Shown here: positions 54,266-64,000 of the stretch, in pieces
Layout of the letters: the number at the start of each line of letters is the position of its first letter
Position numbering within the stretch: position 1 is the stretch's first letter
Assembly (NCBI GenBank): GCA_002946415.1
Contig: NJPS01000034.1
Location: 620,001 to 684,000 of the forward strand
Direction of reading: 5' to 3'
From: Rutstroemia sp. NJR-2017a BVV2
Lineage: Eukaryota > Ascomycota > Leotiomycetes > Helotiales > Rutstroemiaceae
Length of the DNA stretch: 64,000 nucleotides
Position numbers and translations under genes: made by a program
The notes under the pieces: generated by a model
What the model was told of the DNA's origin: nothing
What the model saw: only the letters and a program-made list of their open reading frames with translations
Database searches by the model: none

Positions 54266-55270
54266 CTTTGCAGAAGATAAATCTGCCTGCGGTAGTTTCA
54301 ACACTGACAAGGAAATGCCTTATACAATATAAGGAGAACAGTGATAGAAAGCAGAAAAATGAGAAGTAGAGCCAGAACGAGCGCTCTGCTCAAAAAGCAT
54401 AAGGAAAACAGCCATTGTCGTTACCTGCCCGCATGAAATACTGTCAATCATGCTACCTTATTTTCAGAACGTCATTCCAATGACGTAAACTCGCTATGTA
54501 CTAGACGCATATCAGTCGTGGATTTGGACCATTCCTCCCATTGTGCAGTCATATTCTGGATAGAATATATGTGGCGTATACATTTGAAAATCTTGACGAT
54601 GATTTCGAGAACTGAAGCCAAAGCCAAGCTGAGCCAAAAGAATTCAAGGCTGCTTACGTAACCACACAGGCAAATGTTGCACGACATACAGTACAACCTT
54701 ACACGATCAAATTCTTTTGTCTCTTCATTATCATGCCATGCTAACGCGCAAATTGTCTTCTTACACAATATACTCTTCGTCCACAAGTCCAGTTCCTTAC
54801 CTCGTTTTATCAAACAAAAATGCCGAGGTCATACACAGCTTCCGGCCCCACCAAGGCGGACAGGATATCGCCTCATAGTGGTTCTTCACGACATATGAAA
54901 GGCTAAAGAACCACATGCTCCGTCAAATACCTGTCAGTTGTCATATATCAATGTCAAAGGTTTGTGATTCTCCTTCAGGCCGAATCTCGGGTAAGGTTAG
55001 AGTCCCATCTTGGTCTTCAAAGCGTTAGCAATTAGGTAAGTGATTGATGTTAAGAACTTCCTCCTCTGCTGTTGCTCTTTCCAGTGAATCAAGAAGAAGC
55101 AAAAAGTATCATATCGAAATTTGGAAGTCTTTCCTGTTTCTGTTTTTCGGTTGCCCTCCAGAAGTTCTACGACCTCATAATTTCCCTTTCCGGAAACTCA
55201 GACACGTCCTCTTCCCTCGCGCGAACCTCCAAACGCAATCAAAAGCCCACAAACCACCTCGTTTCCAAAA
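54266..55270. promoter_or_regulatory. Divergent region, 1 kb
   Basis: Promoters of the 6PGDH-like gene and of the SET-domain gene. No further exons recognised; frames here are short. Confidence 0.4.
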
Positions 55271-56306
55271 ATGGCTCCCATCAAACCACTCTGGGCTCAA
55301 CCTTCCCACCCTGAAATTCAAGAAGTAATCTACGGTGATGACGGTAATGGATTCACCACGGAATCTATTTCCAAGGTTTCCGTCCCTCCATTTGGGCTCT
55401 TTGCAAAATTGGTATCTATCCTCCTCCTTTCGCTCTAAGGCACATCCTTAATAGATCTGACAATATTGACCAACACTCTCAGGAATTCCCGCCCTGCACC
55501 ATCGTTGAGAAACCTAGTTATTCCACCGTGCAAATCGGGAAGGATAAACACATGGATCTCAATTCGGATTTGCTGTATCTTAACCATTCTTGCGAGCCGT
55601 CTCTCGTATGTTTCGTTTACTTTTCCGTCACGAGTCTCCTGCCCTATTTTAATTCCACATCATCTGAAGCCAATTCTTCACCTCTTCTCGTTCCCCTATC
55701 TCTATGTGGACTTTCCCCCCTCCTCTTTTCCCAAGTCTCTTTCCTCTCACTCTCCTTTTCACATCTCCTCCCCTTCTTACCCCACATCTTCCACCCACTC
55801 CTCTAACACCCCCCACATCCAACCAGATCCTCAACCCCCGCACCCTAACCCTCACAGCCACCTCCCGCGGTCTCTCCCCCAAGCAACCCCTGACCTTCTT
55901 CTACCCCTCCACCGAATGGCTCCTCTCTCAGCCCTTCGTCTGCAACTGCGGCACTCCCTCCTGTCTCGGCACCATCACCGGGGCCGGAGACGCGGCACCC
56001 GAGATCATTGCCCAGCTCAAGGCCATGGAGCTTGGAGAGCAAGGTTTCGGAAAGGGCGCATTCTTTAGCGCGCATATCTTAGAGATGCTTGAGGAGCGCA
56101 AGCACGAGCATGGGGCCCACAATGGGAATGGGATGATGAATGGACATGCAAATGGGCATGCAAATAGGCATGCAAATGGTGATTTGAATGGAAATGGAGA
56201 AACTGAAAGAGCAGGAGCAGGAGAAGATGCAGGTGCAAAAACAGCTGCACGAAGAGGCGTCACTAGTAGGGAGATGAGCGGCGAGATGGGCGGAGATACT
56301 TTGTAG
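55271..56306 (+). CDS. SET-domain protein
   Basis: Probable protein methyltransferase-fold product, 247 residues. Exons are 55271-55411, 55483-55605 and 55827-56306; introns of 71 and 221 nt use GTATCT..CAG and GTATGT..CAG. Across the joins the protein has the SET signature NHSCEPSL (81-88), the LTFFYPSTEW motif and a post-SET-like CNCGTPSCLG Cys pattern. The SET core is short compared with histone methyltransferases and the first half of the domain is compressed, so activity is uncertain. Similar fungal proteins are uncharacterised. The C-terminal third is an Asn/Gly/His-rich repeat and charged tail. The second intron is unusually long and almost purely C/T. Confidence 0.75.
56121..56190 (+). 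repeat. Short tandem repeat coding NGHANGHA-type units
   Basis: A 12-base unit close to AATGGGCATGCA is repeated about four times with substitutions (AATGGACATGCA, AATGGGCATGCA, AATAGGCATGCA), extending the His/Asn-rich tail of the SET protein. Confidence 0.75.
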
Positions 56307-56795
56307 ACCCTTGTTTTGGGGGTGGGACAATTCCTTGTTTCGTGATTTTACTTGCTTCGAACTTCGTCACTCTTTTACAGTTCGCCTTTTGCTTCTGCCT
56401 GCGTTTTTCTCTATTCAGTCTTTCTTTTCAACAAGCTCGCACATCTACCGCTTTTGGTTTATTTTCATGAAATTATCCGGGACAAAAAAGCCATGGAATT
56501 CAACATCCATCATATCACACTATTTAGTCCATTCTATAACAAAATAAAGTCTCACTCGTTTGCTTTATTCTAGTTTCTAAATACGCCAAATCGGTATCTT
56601 AAGATCGCGTAACGCAATAGAAGCACCTGAGACCCTATAGTATGACATCAAACCCCATATTACCTTTTTACCTATTGACTCCTTGTCGATCGGCCTTTAT
56701 CACGCAAAAAACCAAATGAAGCTTACCTACAGTTCACTCCCAGGACATACCTACATCGATCATTCCAACCAACTCACTCGCCTACTCTATCCCAT
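56307..56795. other. Convergent 3' region
   Basis: About 0.49 kb between converging stops, AT-rich; no gene seen. Confidence 0.45.
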
Positions 56796-58625
56796 CTACC
56801 TGTCATCAAACCACCTCCCCCAGCCCTCGCTTCTCCCCCTTTCCGCTCCGGCCCCACCCGCATACTTCTTCTCCTCCTCCTCCCACTTCAACCTCTCAAC
56901 CCTACTCCTCGCCAAGAACGCCCTCGCAAACTTCCATGCCTCCGTATCCGCCAAATTCCATGCCTCAACCGCGCCCCTAATCTTTAGATCCTCCGATTTC
57001 TGTGACGTGCCGAATGCCCTCGCCTTCTCTAACAAAACTTGTTCCTTCTTGCGATCTTCGTCTGACGGAATGGGTCCGTCTTTCGGATCATGCACTGGTT
57101 TTGGTCTCCGCTCAGGGCCAGGGACAGGTGTTTCTGATTTACCCGTATCGGTAGCGTTGCGAGGGATCGTGAAGCCGAAGTGCCAGTCGAGGTCGTTAGG
57201 GAGTTCTTTCTCGGCACTGACCCAAAGAGAGTGCGAAGTGCCGTGGGGACTTGCTACGGCTTCTTTGAACAGAATTACGCGTGGTGCGCCGGATACACCT
57301 GTGCCGAGGATTCCTTGAGTAAGCTCCATCAACCAGGGGTCGCGATCTGATTCTCGTCTGATCCATCTGACATCAATGCTGTCGCGGAAGCTGCTCAGTA
57401 ATGACATAGTGTATGGATGAGGAACAGTGCCAATGGTGTAGAGACCCGTGGAGTTGAGATATGCCTTGGGAGTTGCAATTTTCATTGGTGATGATGCAAC
57501 ACAAGGCTTGCACTTAGCTCGATTTGGAGGACAAGACGCTGGCATTGGTGATTCTGGACATTGGGCTAGAAACTCGGCAAGTTTCAAGGCTGGCTCGATA
57601 GCGTACGACATGTGCTCGGGCTTGGGCTTGACGACAGAAATTCCTTTTGTGAATATGTTCTGCCATGTTCCATGGAGATGGGAGGTAATGAGTTCATTCA
57701 GACGTTTTAATCCCTGTGCTTTATTCGCATCAATCGCACTGTAAACTGGCGGATACTTTTCTTCCACCGTCTTCATGTTGTAAACTGCTAAAGAGTTGTG
57801 TTCCGAATCGGTCTTAAAAGCTTCCTTTGGCACTGCGCTGACAAAATCCTTAGCCTCCTTCAGATGTGGGTTGTCTAAAGCAGCTTTAACGACAGCTGTA
57901 ATATCCGATTTTGACCCAGAAAAGATCCCGTCGCCGAGCTGCCCATATCTTGTCAACAGCGGGTACTCTCCCCTTCTTAGATAACTTAACAGATCATCCT
58001 CATATGGTCCCATAGGAAGTGTAAGATAATCGCAAAATAATCCTGTTCCCATGTTCTCCCAAGCTAGCCATCTGGATAATTCGTTTTTCTGGTACGGTTC
58101 GAGCCCAAGTAGTTCCAATTCGCGGTATAATGGGTTTTGCATAGCTTCTGCAGGACTGAGAATAACTGGCTTGAACCCTTGTGCCCACCAAGCTCTTCTC
58201 CAAGTCAACAGGAGTTCATTATCCGCATCTTTCATATCTTCCTCCTTCTTCACAGTGTGATCGTAGTATGTGTAAATGGGTGGCCGCTTGGCAAGCGGTG
58301 GGAGGAGCGATCGGTTCTCATCTAGTGTCACAGATGATGAAAATGGGCTCAGCCAGTTCCAATTGCTGTACCATTTCGACTCGCCATTTGTGCTGTTCTT
58401 CTGGACCGGTGGAGCGTGTGCCGCTGGTCGGAAAGGATTGAGGATACTCGCCGATGGTAGTTGCTTTGGCAATGAGATGTGATGATCTGTGAGTTTGCCA
58501 GCTGTAGGTAATGTGAACGCCAGTGTTATAACCGCAAAAATGGCGATTGTGCCAAGTAGGACAGCCATGCGCCGTGGGGGCACTTGAGGCACTGGCCTGC
58601 CAAAGATAGAATGCTGAACAGGCAT
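56796..58625 (-). CDS. Type II membrane protein, glycosyltransferase-like
   Basis: A 609-residue conserved-looking fungal protein. The ATG at 58625 gives a short cytosolic start (MPVQHSIFGRPVPQVPPRRM) and a single membrane span at about 21-38 (AVLLGTIAIFAVITLAFTL), then a long lumenal part, the plan of Golgi enzymes. The lumenal half contains IYTYYDHTVKKEEDMKDADNE-like acidic and aromatic blocks, WRRAWWAQGFKPVILSPAEA (resembling GT sugar-nucleotide folds), and a Cys pair region (CPPNRAKCKPC). No DxD motif is obvious, so the enzyme class is inference. The same frame extends 122 codons upstream but reads like leader. Confidence 0.65.
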   Translation of the reverse strand: MPVQHSIFGRPVPQVPPRRMAVLLGTIAIFAVITLAFTLPTAGKLTDHHISLPKQLPSASILNPFRPAAHAPPVQKNSTNGESKWYSNWNWLSPFSSSVTLDENRSLLPPLAKRPPIYTYYDHTVKKEEDMKDADNELLLTWRRAWWAQGFKPVILSPAEAMQNPLYRELELLGLEPYQKNELSRWLAWENMGTGLFCDYLTLPMGPYEDDLLSYLRRGEYPLLTRYGQLGDGIFSGSKSDITAVVKAALDNPHLKEAKDFVSAVPKEAFKTDSEHNSLAVYNMKTVEEKYPPVYSAIDANKAQGLKRLNELITSHLHGTWQNIFTKGISVVKPKPEHMSYAIEPALKLAEFLAQCPESPMPASCPPNRAKCKPCVASSPMKIATPKAYLNSTGLYTIGTVPHPYTMSLLSSFRDSIDVRWIRRESDRDPWLMELTQGILGTGVSGAPRVILFKEAVASPHGTSHSLWVSAEKELPNDLDWHFGFTIPRNATDTGKSETPVPGPERRPKPVHDPKDGPIPSDEDRKKEQVLLEKARAFGTSQKSEDLKIRGAVEAWNLADTEAWKFARAFLARSRVERLKWEEEEKKYAGGAGAERGRSEGWGRWFDDR

Positions 58626-59572
58626 GATGATGGGCAAATGGATAAAGACGGTACGCGGTATGGGATACCAGAATGAATGTATGCCTAGCGTTGCATGAAG
58701 AGGTCGATTAATCGACTGCGTCGACAAAAAGTTCGATAAAGTTGTCTTCTTGTGAGCTGACGTTGCTCCACCGTTTAAACCATGTAGGTTATGCAATGGA
58801 GTTCCCCTACGTCTGGAGTGTGCAATACAATGGCGGATAGAATTCTGATTAAACAACGAATAATTTAGAGAAGAACGACTCAATGGAAAGGCAGAAAAGT
58901 GTTGGGAACGAGAAGAATGATCAATAGCCAGACAATGAAGCTGTCGCGACCTCGAAATACCACCACACGCAGATAGGAGAAATTGGTACACTGAGCTATT
59001 TTGAGATATCGTTCGGAAGCTAGGCTAAACTTATCTCCTAGCCGCGGTCAAAGTCTTGGCAGGGACGATTGGTAGATCTTAAATTCATGGCACGTGAGCT
59101 CCGATGACGGAATTAAATTCGGTTGATTTTATGTTTGTTTGCACATTTTATTTTGTGCACCAGAAATGGTTAATGACCAAAAGCAATTTTTGAATCTTGA
59201 TTGACTCACAACATTTCCCCATAGTCTTTATATCTTCTTGTTCTTGCTTTTCACCAGGAGACTTTTTCTCGCATAAATATTCAGTCCAAGTCATCGCTCA
59301 AGGCAAGACGAGACTCAATTCTTCTTCACCAACTTATCAAGGCAGACCACACCAAAACCTATCTTCACCAGACTGGCTGGGCCCACCATTCGATTCAGAA
59401 TCAAACATTTAAGATTCATAACCTTGATAACACTGGTTATAAGTTTCAATCCAGACACCTATACTACCTTTGGAGGCGAGATTGGCACCTCCTTTTAGGT
59501 GGTCATCTTGAAGATATAATTTTCTTCTCTCGCATTACCCCTCCAAACCCCACTATTTGACACCTAGCGATC
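58626..59572. promoter_or_regulatory. Divergent promoter region, membrane protein and LYS2
   Basis: About 0.95 kb between divergent starts. It carries a TGACTCA heptamer at 59202-59208, and C/T-rich leader sequence before the LYS2 ATG. Confidence 0.5.
59202..59208 (+). promoter_or_regulatory. TGACTCA, possible Gcn4/CpcA site
   Basis: An exact match to the core element bound by Gcn4/CpcA in general amino-acid control, 365 bases upstream of LYS2. Lysine genes respond to this control in fungi. A single 7-mer can occur by chance. Confidence 0.4.
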
Positions 59573-62500
59573 ATGGCATCCACGAGACCAGAACTTCCAG
59601 ATCCTACCGCAGACCTTCACTGGTCTGCTTTCCGTGGAGCAATCCAAGACATCTTCGAGGCGAATGCTCAGGCTCACCCTGACAGATTATGCGTTGTGGA
59701 AACTGCATCTGCGTCGTCGCCACGAAGAGAATTCACGTATCGACAAATCAATGAAGCGTCCAACATCCTAGCTCACCATCTGGTGGAGAGTGGGATCCAA
59801 AGAAATGAAGTAGTCATGTCATATAGCTACCGTGGGGTGGATTTGGTGGTCACTGTTATGGGTATCTTGAAAGCTGGTGCTACTTTCTCCGTCATTGACC
59901 CTTCATACCCACCAGACCGTCAAAATATATACCTAGATGTTGCCAGGCCACGTGCTTTAGTTGTCATTGACAAAGCTACAAGAGAAGCTGGGCAGCTGAC
60001 GGAGAAAGTTAGAGATTTCATCAAGGAGAACTTGGAACTCAGGACTGAGGTGCCAGGTCTTGAATTAAAGAACAACGGAAGCCTGGTTGGCGGCAGTCTT
60101 GACGGAAAGGACGTATTTGACAACCAACAGGCACTGAAGAGCAAGAGCCCAGGTGTTGTTGTAGGACCAGATTCTACACCTACTCTTTCATTCACGTCGG
60201 GTTCTGAGGGTCGTCCAAAAGGTGTTCGAGGAAGACATTACTCGCTTGCATACTACTTTGATTGGATGGCCGAGAGATTCGGCTTGTCAAAGGATGATAA
60301 ATTCACCATGTTGAGTGGTATTGCTCATGATCCTATCCAGAGAGATATTTTCACACCTCTCTTCCTCGGTGCCCAACTTTTGGTCCCATCCAAAGATGAC
60401 ATTCAACATGAAAGATTGGCTGAATGGATGAGAGAGCATGGAGCAACAGTCACTCATCTGACACCCGCAATGGGTCAGATTCTAGTCGGTGGGGCTAGTG
60501 CCGAGTTCCCTGCTCTTCATCACTCGTTCTTTGTTGGGGATATTCTTATTAAGAGAGATTGTAAAGCTCTTCAAAGATTAGCACCTAACGTCTTCATTGT
60601 GAACATGTACGGTACAACCGAGACACAACGAGCAGTCAGTTACTACGAAATCCCAAGTCGTGCTTCAGATCCTGAATATCTCGACAAAATGGGTAATGTA
60701 ATTCCTGCAGGAAAAGGAATGAAAGATGTCCAGCTCCTCATTGTGGATCGGGAAAACCGGAACAGAATTTGCGATATTGGTGAAATTGGTGAGATCTATG
60801 TTCGAGCCGCAGGTCTTGCTGAAGGATATCTTGGAAGTGACGAACTTACTAAAGCTAAGTTCATTGACAGCTGGTTTGTTGACAACTCCCAATGGGTTGA
60901 AGAGGACAAGAAGACCGCAAAATCACTAGAACAAGAGCCCTGGAGAGAATTCTACAAGGGACCTAGAGACAGAATGTATCGATCGGGAGACTTAGGGCGA
61001 TACACTCCGACGGGAGATGTCGAGTGTGTTGGTCGAGCAGATGACCAGGTCAAAATTCGTGGATTCAGAATTGAACTTGGTGAAATCGATAAGTACCTTT
61101 CGGATCATATTATGGTCTTGGATAACGTTACATTGGTACGACGTAATAAGGACGAAGAGCAAACTTTGGTCAGCTATATCGTACCCGATATGCAGAAATG
61201 GGCACAATGGCTAGAACAAAAAGGGCTTGAGGACGACACAACAGGTGAAGGAATCCAAGGAAGACTGCGCCGGTTCTGGCCTTTGGGGGATGACATCAAG
61301 CAATATCTTAAGACCAAGCTACCGACATACGCAATTCCGGAAGTAATCATTCCTTTGGAGAAATTCCCACTGAACCCCAACGGGAAGAAAGACAAGCCGG
61401 CACTCCCTTTCCCAGATGCTGCACAATTGGCAGCAGCAAGACCTGTTGGAGCCTGGACCAATCTGTCTGACACAGAGAAAGAAGTCGCCGCGATTTGGGG
61501 CTCATTGATTGCTAATGTTGATGAACGTACTATCAACCCTGACGACTCTTTCTTCGATATTGGTGGACACAGTATCTTAGCACAACAGATGCTTTTCAAA
61601 GTCAACAAGAAGTGGGACGGCTTGAACATTAAAATGAGTGTTATCTTCCAACAGCCAACTCTCAAGGGATTTGCAGGAGAAATTGAGCGCAGAGCTTCTA
61701 CGAATGGCGATGTTAAAGAAGATGTTGAGGTGGCAGAGGATTATGCAGGTGATGCATATGAACTTGCCAAAACGCTGCCTTCATCATTCCCTTCCGCGGA
61801 TGATGAAATTACCCCTGAGACTACCCTCACTATCTTCTTGACCGGCGCCACTGGATTCCTCGGTTCTTATCTCCTACGTGATCTCCTCACCCGCTCACAG
61901 CCAATTAAAGTAATCCTCCACGTTCGTGCTCTCAATGCCGAAGCAGCCCTTGCTCGTGTCGTCCAAACCTGCCAAGCATACGGCGTCTGGGACCCGGAGT
62001 GGACCTCCAAAGTCACCTGCGTGGTCGGTAACCTCGGCGATCCCAACCTTGGCCTCTCTTCATCCGACTGGAAACTCGTCTCCGAAACCGCCAACGTCAT
62101 CATCCACAACGGCGCACAAGTTCACTGGGTCTATCCTTACAAGAACCTCAAACCAGCCAACGTTCAAGGAACCCTCGATATCCTTACTCTCTGCTCAACC
62201 GGCATCCCTAAGCGCCTTTCCTTCGTCTCCTCCACCTCTGTTCTTGACACAGATCACTTCGTCAAGCAATCCCAGTCCGGCGTCCTCGTCTCTGAAGACG
62301 ACGATCTCTCTGGCTCCGCCAAAGGTCTCGGCACTGGTTACGGCCAATCTAAATGGGTATCCGAGTATCTCGTCCGTGCCGCCGGCGCCAAAGGTCTCCG
62401 CGGGACTGTCATCCGTCCAGGCTACATTACGGGTGACAAATCTACCGGCATCACCAACACTGATGATTTCCTGATCCGCATGGTCAAAGGTTGTATCCAG

Positions 62501-63256
62501 CTTAACTGCCGTCCCCGTATAACCAATACCGTGAATCAAGTCCCTGTGAACCACGTCGCCAGAATCGTCGTAGCAGCTGCGCTCTCGCCACCAAAGACAC
62601 CCTTGGGCGTCGTACAAGTTACGTCACATCCGAGATTGACATTCTCGGAGTACTTGAGTTTCTTGGAGAAATATGGATATGAGGCTCCCGAGGTAGATTA
62701 CGAGGTTTGGAGTGGCAAGTTGAAGGACTATGCGGCAGACACGACGGAGGGGAGGGAACAGCATGCCTTGTGAGTTTTATTTTCCATTTCGTCAACTGCT
62801 GCTTTCACTAAAAGTAACCCGATTGCCCCTGCCTTCTTGCTTCCTCTATTTCCCCACTCCCATCCTCACTACCTCCTCATTCTAACTACCCTTACCACCT
62901 AACCTTCCCTCTACCACCACAAACCAAAAACTAACACCCCGTCTCACAGGATGCCCCTTTACCACTTCGCTACGACCGCCCTTCCCGCCGACACCATCGC
63001 CCCTGAGATGTCCGACAGCAACGCCGCCACTGCACTCAAATCCGACGCGCGTTTCACGCATCAAGATCTTTCTGCTGGCGCGTGCGTCGACGAGGAGATC
63101 ATGGGCAGGTATATAGCTTACCTAGTAGGCATCGGATTTATGCCTTCGCCTACTGCAGCCGGTGCAAGCGGAGCTAAGAATCTGCCTGATATCAAGATCA
63201 GTCCGGAGCAGAAAATTGCGCTGTTGAGGGTAGGCGGGAGGGGTGCTTTGGTTTAA
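59573..63256 (+). CDS. LYS2: L-2-aminoadipate reductase (large subunit)
   Basis: Fungal lysine biosynthesis: activates alpha-aminoadipate with ATP, loads it on a carrier thiol and reduces it with NADPH to the semialdehyde. The 1167-residue protein has an adenylation domain (core TSGSEGRPKGV from residue 208, later YRSGDLGRY and NGKKDKPALP), a carrier domain with the phosphopantetheine Ser at 667 in DIGGHSI, and a reductase domain with TGATGFLGS (757-765) and Y923/K927 in GYGQSKW. Exons are 59573-62769 and 62950-63256, joined over a 180-nt intron (GTGAGT..CAG) at HAL-MPLYHF. Activity needs Lys5, not in the window. The full length fits the family. Confidence 0.97.
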
Positions 63257-63869
63257 AGAATTGAGGAAAAATGTTGAATGAAGTGAGAGAGTGATTTAGA
63301 TTTCTTAAGAAGAGAAGATGATAGATAGAATGATATGTGCTTTGGGGATTTGCACCTCATCTCATCTCATCTCATCTATCCACCTACCCTTTGTAATGTC
63401 GGAAAACATAGGACAAGAAAACAAAAATAGACCAAAACTAGATGTCATTTCCATTCTACTTTGGTCAAATCTATTATACTCACGCGTTCTCGAAAATGAA
63501 ATAAAAAGACCTTTTCCTTTTCCACATCTAAAGACATGATGGCGTATTTGCCGTGGTAATATTTCCCATCCATTCTCTCCTTATTCTCCAACACCATCAA
63601 AAACCCATTCACTCACTCACTCTCACTAATACCTAGGTAGGTAGCTAGTCACGATATTCATTTTCATGTTGCGTTTGAACTTTTTGAAAAAGGGTTCTTT
63701 CATTTAATCTCGTCTGATTTCTCATTCTCATCCCATCTCATTCCTGATTTGGTTCTCATCTTAACTATCTACTTTTTTTATGTAGGGTGCGTGGCGCTTC
63801 CTCTCTCTTTGGTCTCTGTCCGCCCCCACTCTATCCATCGACCCGTTGCGTTCTCTTAGGACGATATCC
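63257..63869. other. LYS2 3' region and upstream of an edge gene
   Basis: About 0.6 kb. A CTCAT repeat lies at about 63355-63377. The second half is strongly C/T-rich, like a leader. No coding exon is seen before 63870. Confidence 0.4.
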
Positions 63870-64000
63870 ATGCTGCGGGGGTTTTTCCTTCACGGTCCTT
63901 TCCTTGTCTCCATTTTCAGCATATCTGCAGCCGCGTCGACCCCATCTCCATCTCCAACCCCAACCTCAGCAGCCACGCCCCCAACTTTTCCACCCCCAAT
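63870..64000 (+). CDS. Start of a secreted or membrane protein, cut by edge
   Basis: The ATG at 63870 opens a frame running to the window end (43 complete codons). It starts MLRGFFLHGPFLVSIFSISA, a good signal peptide, followed by Ala-Ala-Ala and a Ser/Thr/Pro-rich stretch (STPSPSPTPTSA) typical of an O-glycosylated wall or secreted protein. The upstream C/T-rich leader supports a real start. The product cannot be named from this part. Confidence 0.5.
   Translation, partial: MLRGFFLHGPFLVSIFSISAAASTPSPSPTPTSAATPPTFPPP

Noticed and set aside
58095..58115. tRNA B-box-like string GGTTCGAGCCC
   Set aside because: It lies inside a long open coding sequence and no matching acceptor, D or anticodon stems surround it.
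61174..61665. 163-codon minus-strand frame within LYS2
   Set aside because: Shadow of the highly conserved LYS2 coding sequence.

Overview
The window is nuclear DNA of a filamentous ascomycete (Pezizomycotina, possibly Leotiomycetes). The evidence is the gene content, short spliceosomal introns of about 45-115 nt with GTRNGT donors, and pyrimidine-rich 5' leaders. No rRNA, tRNA, CRISPR or organellar sequence was recognised. About 30 protein genes lie on both strands with roughly 0.3-2 kb between them. Several small genes are visible only when exons are joined by eye. Splice coordinates are my own reading.

Left third (1-31 kb) is mostly conserved housekeeping: a partial Bbc1-like SH3 actin-patch protein, Rtr1/RPAP2 CTD phosphatase, ribosomal protein eS17 (three exons), Hos3-type histone deacetylase, tRNA-guanine transglycosylase (three exons), a 2EXR protein, a coiled-coil protein, a protein with two degenerate WW-like segments, Esf2, an aldehyde dehydrogenase (four exons), a 110-aa three-exon protein, a 349-aa three-exon unknown, the DEAD-box helicase Dbp7 and pantothenate synthetase. 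Between 22.9 and 25.1 kb lies a gene-poor stretch with hairpins and a possible retroelement scar.

Middle (29-48 kb): a 69-aa probable membrane protein, a secreted Ala-rich protein, CENP-L/Fta1, a Whi5/Nrm1-like G1/S repressor, then a Zn2Cys6 transcription factor (five exons) convergent with a CaiB/BaiF class III CoA-transferase. Next to these is a broken copy of an AtuA-like (DUF1446) gene. Together they look like the remains of a small acyl-CoA or terpenoid catabolic group. A tubby/LURP-like protein, a single-pass membrane protein with two Cys-rich modules and an 86-aa four-exon Ser/Gly/Asn/Tyr protein follow.

Right (48-64 kb): a run of three minus-strand metabolic genes (secreted BBE-like FAD oxidoreductase, HSL-type esterase, a divergent 6-phosphogluconate dehydrogenase homologue), a SET-domain protein, a type II membrane protein, LYS2 (alpha-aminoadipate reductase, two exons) with a TGACTCA element upstream, and the start of a secreted or membrane protein cut by the window edge. 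The most notable single observation is the 6PGDH homologue: it keeps the catalytic Lys, His, Asn and Glu, but the residues that bind the substrate phosphate in classical enzymes appear replaced, and Asp follows beta-2 of the Rossmann fold. This suggests an NAD-linked enzyme for a different acid.
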